Assembly (NCBI GenBank): GCA_026826555.1
Contig: JAKSZT010038955.1
Location: forward strand, 3,075,262 to 3,139,261
Length of the DNA: 64,000 bases
Direction of reading: 5' to 3'
Source: Tolypeutes matacus
Lineage: Eukaryota > Chordata > Mammalia > Cingulata > Chlamyphoridae
The notes below the pieces were generated by a model. It was not told the origin of the DNA. It saw nothing but the letters and a program-made list of their open reading frames with translations, and searched no databases. The position numbers and the translations under genes are program-made. Positions 1 to 12,344 of the stretch are shown here, one piece after another; position 1 is the first letter of the stretch; every line of letters starts with the position of its first letter.

Positions 1-29
1 CGAGGTGGGCAACATGGGAAAAAGTTCAA

Positions 30-468
30 AGCAGCATTTTTTACAATAGCCAAGTGTGGAAGCAATCCTGGTGCTCATCAACAAAAGATTGGATGAACAT
101 TTTGTGGGATATACCCTCAGTGGAATTTTATTTTATTCAGTTGTACAAAGTTAGGAAGTTCTGGTGCAGACTACAACAGAGACAAATCATGAAATGTGTT
201 GTTGAGTTAACCAGGTCAATACAATATATAAAATGTGGTATGGTTTCACAGATAAGGAATTTCATAAAGAGCAAATTCATAAACAGGAAGTAGATTATTG
301 GTTATCAGATTCAGGAACTAACTGGGAGTTAATTCCTAATGAGTAAAGGATTCTGTTGGAGGCAATAAAAATCTTGTCATCATATTTGATAGTGCTGAGA
401 GCACAAAATTGGGAACTTAATTAATATCACTCAATTGTACAGAATGAAAAATTAAATTGGGGAATTTT
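30..468 (+). mobile_element. Old L1 3'-end fragment
   Basis: The first part resembles the end of L1 ORF2 (an 'ACAATAGCCAAG' block, then a 'CATCAACA...GGATGAA' block and a 'TGGAATTTTATTTTATTCAG' block). It continues into a typical old L1 3' tail ('GTAGATTATTGGTTATCAG', 'CTGGGAGTTAATTCCTAATG', 'CACTCAATTGTACA'). It is well diverged, so it is an ancient insertion. It stops about 40 bp before the V exon of the IGHV pseudogene, exactly where the V intron, leader exon and promoter should be. The family-level call is from remembered consensus patterns, not a search. Confidence 0.6.
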
Positions 469-510
469 GTGGTGACTGATTGTGACTCACTGTGGTTTCC
501 TTGTGTCAAG

Positions 511-787
511 TGTCCTCTCCCAAGTACAGCTGCAGGCTCAGTCCCAGAAATGGTGAAGTCTCACCTGCTATTTCTCTGGATTTTCCATCACAACCAGTGG
601 TTCCTCCTGGGAATGGATCCACCAACCCCCAGGAAAGGGATGGCAGTAGATGGGAGTGATATGCTATGATGGGAACATGAACTACTGCCTGCAGCTCCAT
701 CACTACAGACACATACAAGAAAGAACTCTCTCTGCTGCTGAGCTCCATGACTGCCAAGGAGATGGCAATGTATTATTATGCAAGTGT
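511..787 (+). pseudogene. IGHV pseudogene 1, clan II (IGHV4-like) V exon
   Basis: This is the V exon of an immunoglobulin heavy-chain variable segment. The end of the leader ('TGTCCTCTCCC') runs into framework 1 ('CAAGTACAGCTGCAGG'), then 'GTGGTTCCTCCTGGGAATGGATCC' at CDR1/FR2, 'CACCAACCCCCAGGAAAGGGAT' in FR2, and 'TCTGCTGCTGAGCTCC' and 'GGAGATGGCAATGTATTATTATGC' in FR3. Word choice matches the human IGHV4 family better than IGHV3. Lesions: about 18 bp of framework 1 are missing before the Cys23 TGC; the second invariant cysteine (TGT in TATTACTGT) has become TAT; there are in-frame stops. The splice acceptor is shifted or mutated (CAAG for CAGG near 510). No leader exon 1 or octamer is visible upstream because an L1 tail occupies that place. 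It cannot encode an antibody domain. Confidence 0.88.
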
Positions 788-826
788 AACAGTGAGAGGA
801 AGTCAGGGTGAGCACTGAAACAAACT
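788..826 (+). promoter_or_regulatory. 23-bp-spacer recombination signal (RSS) of IGHV pseudogene 1
   Basis: Heptamer AACAGTG (788-794, consensus CACAGTG), a 23-bp spacer (795-817), and nonamer AAACAAACT (818-826). Spacer and nonamer align with the IGHV4-type signal. The position directly after the V exon end and the exact 23-bp spacing support the V-segment call. The first heptamer base, one of the three most important for RAG cutting, is changed from C to A, so activity is doubtful. Confidence 0.8.
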
Positions 827-849
827 CTCCACCAGAGAATGCAGGAGGG

Positions 850-3800
850 TGCTGGGCAGCAGAGGGCACTCAGGACACAACAGGGCAGGCAGGACCCACC
901 CAGAGCAGGACCTATCACATGGACAGAAAGAGTTCTTGAAGAAAGTAAGAGTTTTTTTTTTTTACTTTTGTATGAGGAGAGATTTTTTTTTTAACTTTCC
1001 CTGTCTGATCTTGTTTTTCTTCTCTATGAGCCAATGGTTTCCCCCTGGGACTCTCTCCTTCCTGCCTTCCTGCCCCACAGTTTCTCTCAAAAAAGAAAAC
1101 TAAAATTCTGGTTTCCTCCCATGGTTACTAATTTGAGGAATCCATGGACTGTGTGTGTGAGCATGTGTGTAATTGTATGTATAATTAGGGGTGTGCATAT
1201 ATGTATGTAAATATGAATATGTGTATGTGAATATGTACATGTGTAGTTTACATATATGTTAATCTAAATATATGAATACAAACACACACATATATTTATA
1301 TAAAATGATAGAACCTAAATTTAGAATTTATCATCATAGGTCAGTTCTTTACCTTTGAACCTGATAAGCTCCTCTTCATTTTCCTGCCTGCTCCCTTTTC
1401 CTGGATGCTGCCCCCATCACCCACTGAGAAGTTTAGATGCTGAAGCCTTAGAGCTGCCCCTTTCTCTGGAGAATCACCCTCATCCAAAGGAGCTCCCCTC
1501 CCAGTTGCCACCGCCACTGTTCCACACCTGGTACAGGGTTCCCAACAGGTCAGCTTAGGGAATTCTCCTTCTATGACACTAATAGAAAGACAAGTGAATT
1601 GTTTTGGTTACAAAGGGAAGAAGGTGAATCATCTCCATATACTGTGATATAAAGTCCATTCTCTATAAACATGGCATCTCTGCACAGGCACCTCCATGCC
1701 TGGGAGCTACAGAGTCTGAGGAACAATGTCAGCAACAGCAGAGGACTGATAATGCATCTGGATATGAACCCAGGATCCCCTGAGGAACCACCTGGAGCAT
1801 GGCCCCCTCTTATCACCAAGAGGTGAGATGAGAAAAAACCCAATGGAGCAGGGTCAGGTCTGCAAAGTAAAGGACCAAGAGTGGCTGGGCATCTGCTCTC
1901 CCATGTCCTAGTTAAAGGCTCTCTCTACCCTACAAGAGAATGTTCTAATGAGAATCCCGTACACCAGTGAGGGTCACAAGACTCGCAGCTTATGGGGTCA
2001 TGTGTGCAGGGGCTTTGTGGAGGAGAGTAAGTTGTGATGATGAAAGAGCTCTATAAGCCCAAATACTTTAAAAGTCACCACAGGCTGAAGAAGCTGATAT
2101 GATCTTTCAGGAAAAGGTAACTGGTTGCTCTTGCAGCCACAGGCCTTATTTGTGCTGTCTGAATGTCACCAGAGAAAGGAAAGCATGGTCCTTAGTGAAT
2201 TCTCTCATAAATAACTTCACCCCTTGCCCTTTAAATGTTGAATACAGGCAAACACCATCTAGTTGTCTCAGGTGACCCCAAGGGATTAGATAACTCTGTA
2301 GCCTGTTCTGAAGAACTAACCTCAAATACTAATGTCCCTTCCTGGAATGTATCAGGGATGTGAATTGTGTGCTGGTCCACCTTGACCTGCTCACTAGCTT
2401 AAAACTGCACATATCCCTGAACATCTGCTGCTCACATCTTACCCTCTTATCCAAATGTATGTATCAGGAAATGATTTGAGTCTAAATAAAAGAAGGTAAT
2501 TCTAGATAGCATAAGAAATATTATTCCTACAGCTATACACACTCACATGGACAAACACCAAGACTTTGAAAATAGAAATAGGTGGAGCTTGTTTAACCAT
2601 CTAAGTCCAAGTAGTCATGGATGACTCAGGATATTTCTGGGCACTGTGTTAACAGAAATTGACAGGCTTTCTTCTGCAATCAGTTATGAAATATGAAATC
2701 ACCTATGAGCAGGTTTAGACCATGATCCCCACTACCTGGCAGAGGGAGTTGCATTGGCCTGGCACAGACAGATGGCAGCCCCTGGCAGTATCAACCATTA
2801 GCAGGGAGCCTGGGGGCCTTGTCTAAGGGGTTCTTTAGTCATGCTTCTTTTACTAGGTTAGGAGAATAAGAAGGGGGATTGGGAGCCCAGCGGAGGCCAA
2901 CTCCACACCAAGGAACCACCATATCCATGAGAACGTAATAATCTCATTGAAGCTCAGTGAAGATATTGGAAATTCTTCAACAGCTTCATCTTCACACCCA
3001 AACAAGTTTAATTGCAATTGCTAAAATTGTAAGGGAAATCATGTTTGTAGAATTCTTTTATTGTAAGTGTGAATTTCTTTTGTTGTGAATTGCCCATCAT
3101 CTTTTGTCCTTGAACACCTGGGCTGGTATATTAGTAAAGTAAAGGTTTGTGTAAAGGACACAGAGGATTTGTGTGCAGAGTCTGGACAAGATGCCCTGTG
3201 GAGTTTGGAAGGCCACCATCTGGGTCACATCTGCATCAGCACTGGTGATGTTGAATTCCCTGTCTTGCTTAGGGTGGTGGCTTCCACCAGAAGTGTAAAG
3301 TTACTATTTGTACCTTTCCATACTCTATTCTTTGGAGTTGGGCCAATGAGTCCAGTGCATACTCAAGAGGATGGGAGTTAAGCTTCATTTCCTTCATCCG
3401 GTTGCTTGGGGGAATCTGTATATATTATTTGAAATAATGGCATGTTTTCTTGGATTTTTATTTTATACTTTGAGTTAAAACTAATAAGTTATTATTTTGA
3501 TGTTCAAATTGTTCTAGCTTTGGCAAGTAGGAGCTCTGTAAGGCTAGTTTGTTTATCTCCCTTTGACATGTCCAAATCAAGGTGTATGTGTGTGGGTGAA
3601 TGTTTGTGTAAGTAAATGTGTGTTATGTATGCTTGTGTGTTTCCATTTGTCCTGCTTAACATGCTCTTGGATCTGTGGTTTGCTATATCTCAAACAGTAT
3701 GGAAATAGTTGGGCATTATTTCTTCAACTATGTATTCTTCCTTCTCTCTTAATGTCTCTTGAGATTCCAGTTACACCTTTAATAAACAATTTGATATTGT

Positions 3801-4008
3801 CCACAGAATTGGATAATATGTCATGATTTTTATACTCAATTTGGGTAAATTAATATCCTTATTTTCAGGTTCACACTTTTTGACAACTGAGACATAGATC
3901 CAGAAGAGTGTGCTGAATATATTGTTCAATTATTTTACTTTTTTGCATTTCTCTTTCATTCCATTTGAGTTGTTATTATATTTTCCATCTTTCTGATGAA
4001 GTTATCCA
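850..4008. other. Intergenic DNA, no recognised gene
   Basis: I see no supported gene. The only clear structure is a TG/TA-rich low-complexity stretch at about 1140-1300. Short open frames at 1355-1558 and 3085-3381 show no recognisable domain and are expected by chance. Some of this is probably IGHV 3' flank and eroded repeats that cannot be named by eye. Confidence 0.5.
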
Positions 4009-4080
4009 TCTTATCCCTCCTTCCTTTTTTCCTTCCTTCCTCCTTCCATCCATCACTCCCTCCCTCCTTTCCTTCATTCC
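4009..4080 (+). repeat. Pyrimidine (TTCC/CCTT) simple repeat
   Basis: An imperfect run of TTCC, TCCT and CATC units on the plus strand. It is a decayed tetranucleotide microsatellite. Confidence 0.85.
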
Positions 4081-5600
4081 TATATAGATAAAAATATAAT
4101 TAATAAAATTATAAAGTTTCAAAGAATATAGTAGTGAGCATTTAATTCTTCTGAATTCACATTAAATTTTCAGATTTATACTCTCTTAAATAATAATGGA
4201 TTATATGGAGAGAGGCACAGAAATGCCCAAGAAATATATAAAATATAGACTAAATAATACATCTGGAAGAAGGTTCAAAGATATTGTATCAAGATGTGTT
4301 TGCAGAAAAAGGATTTTTAGAACAATATATATAGAGGTATAATTTTATACATGCATTTAGAGAAAAACTGGTAATAAATATTAAAACATGCTGAAAGTGA
4401 TTTTTGATGGATAATACCATGAACGTAATTTCTTAGTTATTCTAGGAATGTTACCTTTTAAATTCCCTAAGATAACTGTGTTGCAATGATAAATAATCAA
4501 TGAATTTTCTTTTGAAAGTGAGATGTTCTGATTTTCCACATCCCAAGTCCTACCCTTTTACAGGATCAGTTTCTGTTACTTATCATGACTTACTTAGCTT
4601 ACTTAGTCATGACACACAGCAGAAAGAAGGGAGGAGCTAGCATTCCTGCAGCTCCCACTCTTCTCAGAGCCATTGTGAGGCTAATTTTCTCACAGAATGT
4701 CTCTGAATGTAGCATTCTCCTTTGTGGCCCTGGACACTCCAGCTTTCCCAGGGTCAGCACAGCCATGGCCTGGCTGGGGGAGTTAGACCCCCATCCCTTT
4801 TACAGCAAAGCCCACAGCAATATAGGGGGTAGGCAATATGGATTGTGAGTAGCCCCCATTGCCATGAACCCACCACACATTTAGAGATGCACAGGCTATC
4901 TTCAGATTAAGGGAAAACTCCATGCTCAAGAAGCATATTTTAGAGAAATGTCATGAATATGCCCCAAAAAGAGTCTCTGGCCAACTACCATTAATTTCTT
5001 GGCCCAGAAATCTCAGGTCATGGCCTAGATGCTGGCTCAGGCCATCTCTCCCATTCAGAAACACAAGTTAAGTTTAGTTTTATAAAAATATAGAAAGCAC
5101 AAGAATATGAGATTTTTACAATTTTATTTCAGAGTGAGAATCATCGTTCTTTCAAAAGAAACTGATTTTAGACCAGCCAATGATTCCCAGCTCCACTCAT
5201 GTGCTATGGTAGAAATCCTGTATTACTTACATTCATCTTTAAATTTGTATTTGTTTGCCATCTCTTTTACTGTTTTGTTTTCTCAGATACTCCTAGGTAT
5301 TGCCTATTTTTGACACAGGAATTGGGAGGTTGACTTTTTTCTATTTCTTTTTATTTTCATTCTCCTTATCTTCCACTGGAATTTCTTCCATTTTTGTGAT
5401 TTTGACAGTTGTGATAAATTATACATTTATGGCCATCCCATTGGGTTATGTAGCTATCAAGGCTTAAAGGTAATGAACAACCACTCTCAAATATGTTACT
5501 CATTCTTGACTGTGTCATTACTTGAGTCTTTATTATACTTTATAGTTCCTTTATATACCTTTATCCTTCTGCCAAAATTTGGGCTTAAACAACCTTCATG
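4081..5600. other. Intergenic DNA, no recognised gene
   Basis: Mostly AT-rich. A more GC-rich patch at about 4610-5050 carries an open frame (4585-4848) that resembles no family I know. No splice, signal-peptide or repeat features could be supported. Confidence 0.45.
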
Positions 5601-5639
5601 TCAATGACAGTCTCTTCAATTGTTGCAAGTTCCCTTATA

Positions 5640-6900
5640 CTCTATTTTTTCAGGGATACTGTTATACTGCAAACAGCTTTTTCACAGGAGGACATGGGTA
5701 CTGTTTCTCACCTGCCCAACATCAGCCATCCCTGTTGAATGGTGCCTTATGCACCTTATACATATGTCCCAGGTGAGCCTCCTCCCATGCATGCCCCATC
5801 ACTGACACCCCACACCAATCATCTTCCCCTGACACAGTTGTAACCCTTCTGTGACCCAAAACTTCTTCAAAAAATGAAGCCAACAAAATAGCAAAAAAAA
5901 AAAATAAGAAAATTATATAATGATAGTTTTTTAAATGACCAAAAAATACAAAAAAATTAAAAATTATTTGAAACAATAAAAATAATAAAAAATAAAATTA
6001 AAACATTTAATTTGGCATTATGTCTTTTTTCACTGTTAGATCTGTAGTCTTGTGAGGAAAGTGACATTTTTTCCATTAGTCCCCCAATGTTATTTTTTTT
6101 TCATTTTTATCTTCAATGAATCTTTACCTTACAGAAAAGTCACATAGAGAATATAGGGAATCCCCATATACACAACATCCTCCCCCTTTTCCTCTTTCCC
6201 CTACTAATAACATTTTACATATGAATGGTACATTTTTTACAATTGATATACAAACATTGAAGCATTGCTGCTAACCATGGTTAATGATTTACATTATGGT
6301 TTATATATTGGACCATACATTTTTATAAATTTTGATGAAATTTAACATGGCTTGTATCCATCATTGCAAGATTATGTGGAACAATTCCAATGCCCCCCAA
6401 ATTCCTTATGTTCCATATAGTCTATTCCTCCCTCCCTTTCCCCTCAGGACCCATGGCAACCACCAATCTTCACTCCTTAAAAAACAAGATTCATTATTGC
6501 TTGCAACAACATTGAAAGCATGACATACTGGCTTGTCCTCCTCTCTTAGGCACTACCTATGCTTTTGACAGACTCCCACCCCTCTATTTGAGAGCATAGC
6601 AGGACTCTCCAGGATGGGATTCCAACACCTTCCCATTCATTGTATGGGGCTCCAAACACAGATACAATGCACTATGACAGGATGAACACTCATATACTCC
6701 CTGGAAACCTGCCCCAGGTGAAACTTGTCCCACATGGCCCCTACATCCAACACCCTACACCAATGACCCTTTCCTGCCATTTTTGCCAGAAAAACATTCC
6801 CAACATTGTGGTTTCAACCACATACCTTCAAATCCCTAGGGTTCATCTGTTCATCCCCTGACCCTACCTCCAGTTCCATGGACATGGCACCTTCTCACAT
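5640..6900 (-). mobile_element. Antisense L1 3'UTR fragments
   Basis: 5640-5890 matches the antisense of the long L1 3'UTR seen at 30.9-31.1 kb ('GTAACCCTTCTGTGA' block). 6090-6500 matches the ORF2-proximal 3'UTR ('AAAAGTCACATAGAGA', 'CTAACCATGGTTAATGA', 'TGATGAAATTTAACATGG'; compare 31.3-31.6 kb). 6530-6900 carries further diverged segments of the same type ('CTCCCTGGAAACC', 'CATTTTTGCC'). The order on the minus strand is the same as in the 29-38 kb L1. Boundaries are approximate and the right part is less certain. Confidence 0.5.
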
Positions 6901-8519
6901 TACCCCTGTCATAGAACAGCTCTGCCTAATCCAATAGCATTGCTGCACCATTGACATGACAATCTTGACCACTCCACAGCAGCAGAGTTAGGGTGTATAT
7001 CTGGAAGAGTTAAAATAACCTTCATGCTCTCTCCATTGCATGCTCCTTTGATTCAGTGACTGAAAATCAAGCAGGTTACAGATGCTGCTGCTTTCCTTAG
7101 GGAAATTTTTGACATGTTTCAACACATGCAAAATAAATTCACCTCATCCCAACATTTCCCAGAATTTCAACTAATTATATCATCAACTCAGACTTCACAT
7201 CTCATCTAAATCTCATCACTAGAAAGAGTGGCCATGCAGTGTTGGAGATCTACAATGACAGCATATCTACATGAAGCCAGTAACTATCTCCAAGTAACTC
7301 ACCAACCATTAAGGTGAGAGACAAACATACCCACATTTGAGCTGACAGTTCAGCAAGAAGATATAATAGCACTAAACTTCTATTAACAAAATCATTACTC
7401 AACAATTACTATGTGGAAAGACATACCTTCCCATTCATGTACTGACAATTGACCAAAAAGCTATGAATACTAAATGTGTATTAACCAAATAATATTGATT
7501 TGATGTATAGAAGGAAAACAACTTACTGTTATATTTATTCAAATGTATAAGTATAGTTAGAAATTTCAACAATCTTCACAAAGTTATCAATAGCTAAATC
7601 AATGAGAATAGAAGACTTGAAAAACAATGTCAAACAACTTGAACTCCTTGAACTCAAACAAGATAACCACAGCCAACAGCAAACATTCTTTTCAAGTATA
7701 CTCATTTGTTTCTAAGGGTGAAATTCATCCTTAATTTTTATGTTTTAATTAAATTAATTTCATATGTCCCTTTGAATATCAGTTGTCTGTCCACACAATA
7801 ATAAATTGCAATGGAAGCTATATAGAACTGAATAACACACCTCAACTCTACAAGGTAAATCAACTGTGGAACTGCTTATACTATCTCCCCACGAGTTTTA
7901 TTAGCATTCTTGAATGTACTTAGATTGGGGTCTCAAAGCTCAGGCACTTGTTTGTCTGTGGTGAACTTTTCACATACTACATTAAGTCCATATGATTTTC
8001 TAGGATAAGAGCTATATCTCACTCTCTTCCAAGCCCTTGCATTTCCTTACTGCTGTGACCTTCTAAGAGAAGGGACACTTCTTGTTTTCTACTGACTCCT
8101 TAGCAGTGGGAAGTTACTGGCCAGGATGAATCCCCAAAATTACTTATTGATTGGACTATCAATTCAAGATATTAAGGAAGAAAGTAAGAGAGATATATAT
8201 GATGACACAAGGGAGCAACTACTACTAAAGACACACTGCAGAAGAGAGGAATTTTTCCAGGTACCGCCATTCCACACTCTTCTTAGCTCCCTGCTGACTG
8301 CATTAAACAAATTCCATTGAGTCTCACACAGTTGATCAATGTCTTAGGTTTCTGGGCTGCTAATATAAATACCACACAATAGCCTAATTCTGGTTATACT
8401 GTGTGCAGGACAACCCTGTTTGTGAGGTCTTCTTCACCTAGAAGGGTGTCTTATACACAGGAATCTAATGGTTAATGTATTTAGAATAAAGAATGAATTA
8501 TGCAAACATTCTCACTGCA
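6901..8519. other. Intergenic DNA, no recognised gene
   Basis: AT-rich sequence with no supported gene. An open frame at 8126-8320 is short and has no recognisable motif. Some of it may be eroded repeats. Confidence 0.45.
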
Positions 8520-9389
8520 CTGATTTTGTGATTATCAGGGTAGGCTAAACATTCGCTACAATAGAAACCATGCATGTGATCTCAGACCTAGTTTTCCTCC
8601 CTAGGTCTGGTTTTTAGAATGCTGGTCATAAACTAATCCTGATTCATTATATGGCCATCCTGAATGGGAAAAGACTGTACCTCTAGGTATCTTTAGTCAA
8701 TCTTAAGAGATATAGCAAGGGGATGGATGTGGCTCAAATGGTTGGGTATCCATCTCCCACATGGAGAGAACTGGGTTCAATCTCTGGGACCACCTGGTAA
8801 AAATTTAAAAAGAAAAATATAGAAGTCACATGGGCCACCAAGCCCCAAGCAAGGGTGCGCCATCAGGCCCTGCAAGCCAAGCAACAAGATGATGATGTAA
8901 CAGGAGAGTGACACAGGGAGAGCCAAGATGAGACATGCCAAAAAACCAGGAACTAAGGTGGTAGTGATGATAGGAAGACTCTCTCCCACATTGGAGGTTC
9001 TGAGGATTGAATCCCAGTGAAGACAGAAGGAGAAGGATGAGAAGAGAGTGTGGGAAACAGACATAGAGAGTTCCCTAGTGAATGGACACAAAAACAGCAA
9101 AAATGGGGGGGGGGGTAAAAATGGATAAAAGTAAATAAATTTAAATCCTTAAAAATATATAGAGGAGTAACATGCAGATTATAGTTATTAGTAATACTTT
9201 GACAATGCTTTTTCATAATTTCTTAACAGATGTTTCACAACAATGCAAAATATTTGTGGTGGGGTGATGTGTGGGAGCTCTGTATGATGTTATGCATGTT
9301 TGTTTTGTAAGTTCACAATGTTTACTGAAAACTTATAGTTTATGTATGTTCATGTATGAATGTTATACTTCAGTAAAGTGTTTAAAAAA
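8520..9389 (+). repeat. Composite repeat, copy 1 (unknown 5' part + DAS-like SINE + L1 3' tail)
   Basis: About 870 bp that is collinear over its whole length with 12518-13397. The order is: a 190-bp block starting 'TGATTTTGTGATTATCAGG', a tRNA-derived SINE (about 8718-9113), then an L1 3'UTR tail with 'TTTCACAACAATGCAAA' and 'TATGTTCATGTATGAATG'. The same tail, reversed, is the left end of the antisense L1 at 18.9 kb. The copies differ by many substitutions, so duplication is old. The shared SINE position means the SINE was in place before the unit was copied. Confidence 0.8.
8718..9113 (+). mobile_element. DAS-like tRNA-derived SINE (in composite copy 1)
   Basis: The 5' end is tRNA-like: 'GGATGTGGCTCAAATGG' in the A-box position and 'GGGTTCAATCTCTGGG' in the B-box position (near 8773). 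The body follows with 'GCAACAAGATGATGATGTAACA' split by short indels, 'AGGAGAAGGATGAGAAG' and 'ATGGACACAAAAACAGC', and it ends in a G-run and A-rich tail. This architecture is that of the tRNA-Ala-derived DAS SINEs of Xenarthra. Confidence 0.75.
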
Positions 9390-9929
9390 GAATGAATTAA
9401 TCATCACTCTTCAATTTAATATAACTGTATAGAAACAACTGCATGGAAATGAGAAATAAAACCTAAATTGGGAGATTTGTTGATGTAGCCTTAAATTGCA
9501 ACTACAAATCATAAAATGCTTCTATCTGCTTCACACTAAAATCTATCATAAAAATTCAAGGAGGGGCAAAGTAAGGAGTTCAGTAACACCAGGGGGCTCA
9601 CAGAGCTTGGTTCAGCAGCAGCAAGGTGTGGTTTCCTCTAATGTCATGACAGTTTCTGTCTTATGCCAGCAAAGGATTCTCCAACAATTCTTGTTTCTTT
9701 CATTGTAATTCCAATTTACAAATGTTTATTAAGAATAATATTCAATTAAAATTTTAATTTGTCATTTTCTGTAGAGTGTTATATATATAAATTATGAAAT
9801 AAATTCTTAATCCAAATTCTAGGGCTCTGAAAAGATTTTGTTATTCTACATTCTTTCAGAAATACTAAAGTAAAACACTTGCAACCCATTTGCTGTGCAA
9901 TCTTTTCATGCAACCTGATGAGATACAAC

Positions 9930-10290
9930 TCTTTAATGATAGGAAACTGGCAAATGGCTCAGTCATCTTTCTAGTTTGTTCACAAGTAAACATAAGAAAT
10001 GCAATCTGTCAACCATTTTGGCAGACATTGCTGATTTGACAACATCACCCCTACAGCTTAAGCAAATATCATGAGATTCTCTAGGCAAAGTAGTGTCTGG
10101 TAATTGCATTGTTTTAAACTTCTTCCTAACTCAACAAGGAAAGAGATGTTCTATTGCTAACACATCCTGCCATACATGGGTTAATACCACAAAGGAGATG
10201 GACCAGGAGGTAACTAAAAACCCAATGGCAAACACATCTGCTTCAATGTGTATATATAGATTTTATGTGGGTTTTCTTTAGCTGTGCTTC
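9930..10290 (+). pseudogene. Endogenous retrovirus envelope transmembrane (TM) remnant
   Basis: A short open frame (10093-10281) has the arrangement of the retroviral TM ectodomain loop: a hydrophobic/Gln-Gln stretch, then a C-X6-C disulphide motif (residues CSIANTSC) followed by H where gamma-type and D-type TM proteins have a second Cys. It then has NTT, a possible N-glycosylation site, and an acidic heptad-like segment. The upstream sequence is out of frame and interrupted. The remnant is too short and broken to make an envelope protein. No flanking LTR was seen. The call rests on motif memory only. Confidence 0.5.
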
Positions 10291-10987
10291 AGGCTTGGTA
10301 CAACCATTACTTATGACAGGTCTGAGCACCCAGCTTTGGGTAATATATGCATAGATGAAGCCCTCCTAATGTACCACATTTGCTGGGTTCCCAAACTTTT
10401 GTCAACAATATTATTGAAAGCCCCAGGCTAGCAGATCTAAATTGTCTCCCCCATCATGTGTAAGGTGGTATTTGGGCATATGCTGTAGAAGATTATTCAG
10501 AGGAGTAAGCTAGTGCTTGTCAAGAAGCCAAGGGGTGGACTGCTGGGGAAGTCACAGGCACATACTAAGTGGCTATCTTCCAGCCCTCACTTAACCCCTG
10601 CCCCTTCTTCTATTCTTCAATGGTATTTCAGTTTGCTATTATTCCACAGCCCGCAGCAGATGATAAGTCAAATGAAAAGTACTAGCAAAATTGTAAATCC
10701 AAACCTGGAAATAGGCAGCCCTAGATGCTAATCAAGGCAAGGATTTTCCATGTCACAGCAACCTCACCCCAAGATGGATAAATCCTACATTCATACAGTA
10801 TATACTGCTCTGCTTTCTCCAGGATATAGTGTGGCATGTGGAAGGGCCATTTATTGAGCTTGATCAGAGCAGTTTTCATCCATCCTGGAGACCAGACTTC
10901 TTCCCCTGAACTTTTGTACACTTTGTGCTGTGTATATAACAAAGATGTCATTTCCTTCTGGACCCTATGCTGTGAAAGTAATAAAGT

Positions 10988-11399
10988 ACTGTTGTGGCAA
11001 TGGATGTGGGCCATTTTGGATCAGCACACACCTCTCAGGGCTGAGTGGGGGAGAGTGTGGTCTGCGGTGTGGACTGTGGTCTGTGGTTGGTGGCGGGGCT
11101 CCAGGATATGTGGGTTCATTGAGGTTGGTGGGCCACACTGTGGGAGATGTTTGTGTGGGATGTGGTGGGAGGTGTGGGAGGTGGGCAACATGGGAATCCC
11201 AGTGGGTTCCGTGTAGTGTTTTGGGTAATCTAAGCACCTCTTAAAATATATGCATATATATATATATAAATAACATTTTTGTAAGCAAATACACATATAT
11301 GCATATATATTTATATATCATTTTACAAATGTTTGTATGTATTGTGAGAATTTTGATTTTTACCCATAATAAAAAATTAAAAAAAAAAAAAAAAAAAAA
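10988..11399 (+). mobile_element. L1 3'UTR, 5'-truncated copy with poly(A)
   Basis: Nearly the reverse complement of 29.24-29.66 kb: GT-rich 'GGTGGGAGGTGTGGGAGGTG', 'GGGAATCCC', 'AGCACCTCTTAAAA', a TA-rich block and 'TTTTGATTTTTACCCATAAT', then a 19-base A run. It is a 5'-truncated retrotransposition product of the same L1 subfamily as the 29-38 kb element. Open frames across it are low-complexity artefacts. Confidence 0.75.
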
Positions 11400-12004
11400 G
11401 ATATCATTTGCTAAAAGTTTCTGGTGTGCCCTGAGCCTGTATTCCCATGAACTGCTGATGAACAATATGTTCCCCATGGTCCATCCACCAATATAACTAG
11501 TGAACTGGAAGGAAATGTCAGACTCAACCATTTTTGAACTGGAGATTAATGTGACCCTTACAGCATCCAGGAAATTCTAGATAAAGAGCCGAGTAATTTT
11601 AGCAAATATCACTGAATTTCATCTTCTATGTATCTTATCATGCCCCAAAACCAATTTTGTGTCATACAGTAGTTGGGATTAAAGGTCATATTCCAGGACT
11701 AGCTTGCAGGGAAGTAAGGACCCTTGTTCTCAAAAGTCTAGGGATTTGTGGTCCCATTGCAGTTTGCTACTTGTGATCAGCTAATTTAGATCCCTGAGGA
11801 AGTGGTAACACTGTCCATTGTATCAATCCCACTCAAGCCAAAGTGGCAGAGGAGTTAGAGTTAGTAACTCTTTTTCAATCTATCTCTTTTCATATTTCCA
11901 TTCCCAGTTTGGTAGCAAAACAAATACGAGAAGCCACAAATTGAAAGCACTAGCCCTTATCAAGAAAGATATAATTTGATTTCCATAGTACAAACAAAAT
12001 ATAA
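11400..12004. other. Intergenic DNA, no recognised gene
   Basis: No reading frame or repeat that I can name. It may belong to the retroviral debris on either side, but I see no motif to show that. Confidence 0.4.
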
Positions 12005-12344
12005 AGAATATAGAGTTTGCAACAACAACAACAATAAATTAACACTAAAAGAAAAAAGAAAATATGGCATATCAAAAGGAAAATAAAATGATTTACAGAA
12101 TACATCCCTGAGAAACCCAATATATTATGACTATTAATTAAAGATGTTAAATCAACTTAAATATTTTCAATTACCTAAATGGATCTATAGAGACAGTACT
12201 AAAGGAAACTGGGAAAATATATTCTGAACAAAATAAACAGGGATTAATAAGTAATAGTAATTAATTTTAATTATCCTTCAAAAATGAAGGAGAACTTAAG
12301 ACATTACTAGATAAATAAAAGCTGAAAGATTCCATTACCCTAAG
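12005..12344 (+). mobile_element. HAL1/L1 ORF1-type fragment
   Basis: A-rich sequence containing 'CTAAAGGAAACTGGGAAAA', typical of the ORF1 coiled-coil region of HAL1/L1, then 'CAAAAATGAAGGAGAACTTAAG' (broken by short differences) and 'AGATAAATAAAAGCTGA', typical of the ORF1 C-terminus. Stops are frequent, so it is an old dead fragment. Confidence 0.55.

Noticed and set aside
5579..5805. Possible small proteins
   Set aside because: Lie at the edge of antisense L1 3'UTR sequence, with no motif or signal peptide that stands out.
10836..11296. Overlapping open frames of 90-126 codons on both strands
   Set aside because: They lie in the GT-rich low-complexity distal L1 3'UTR.
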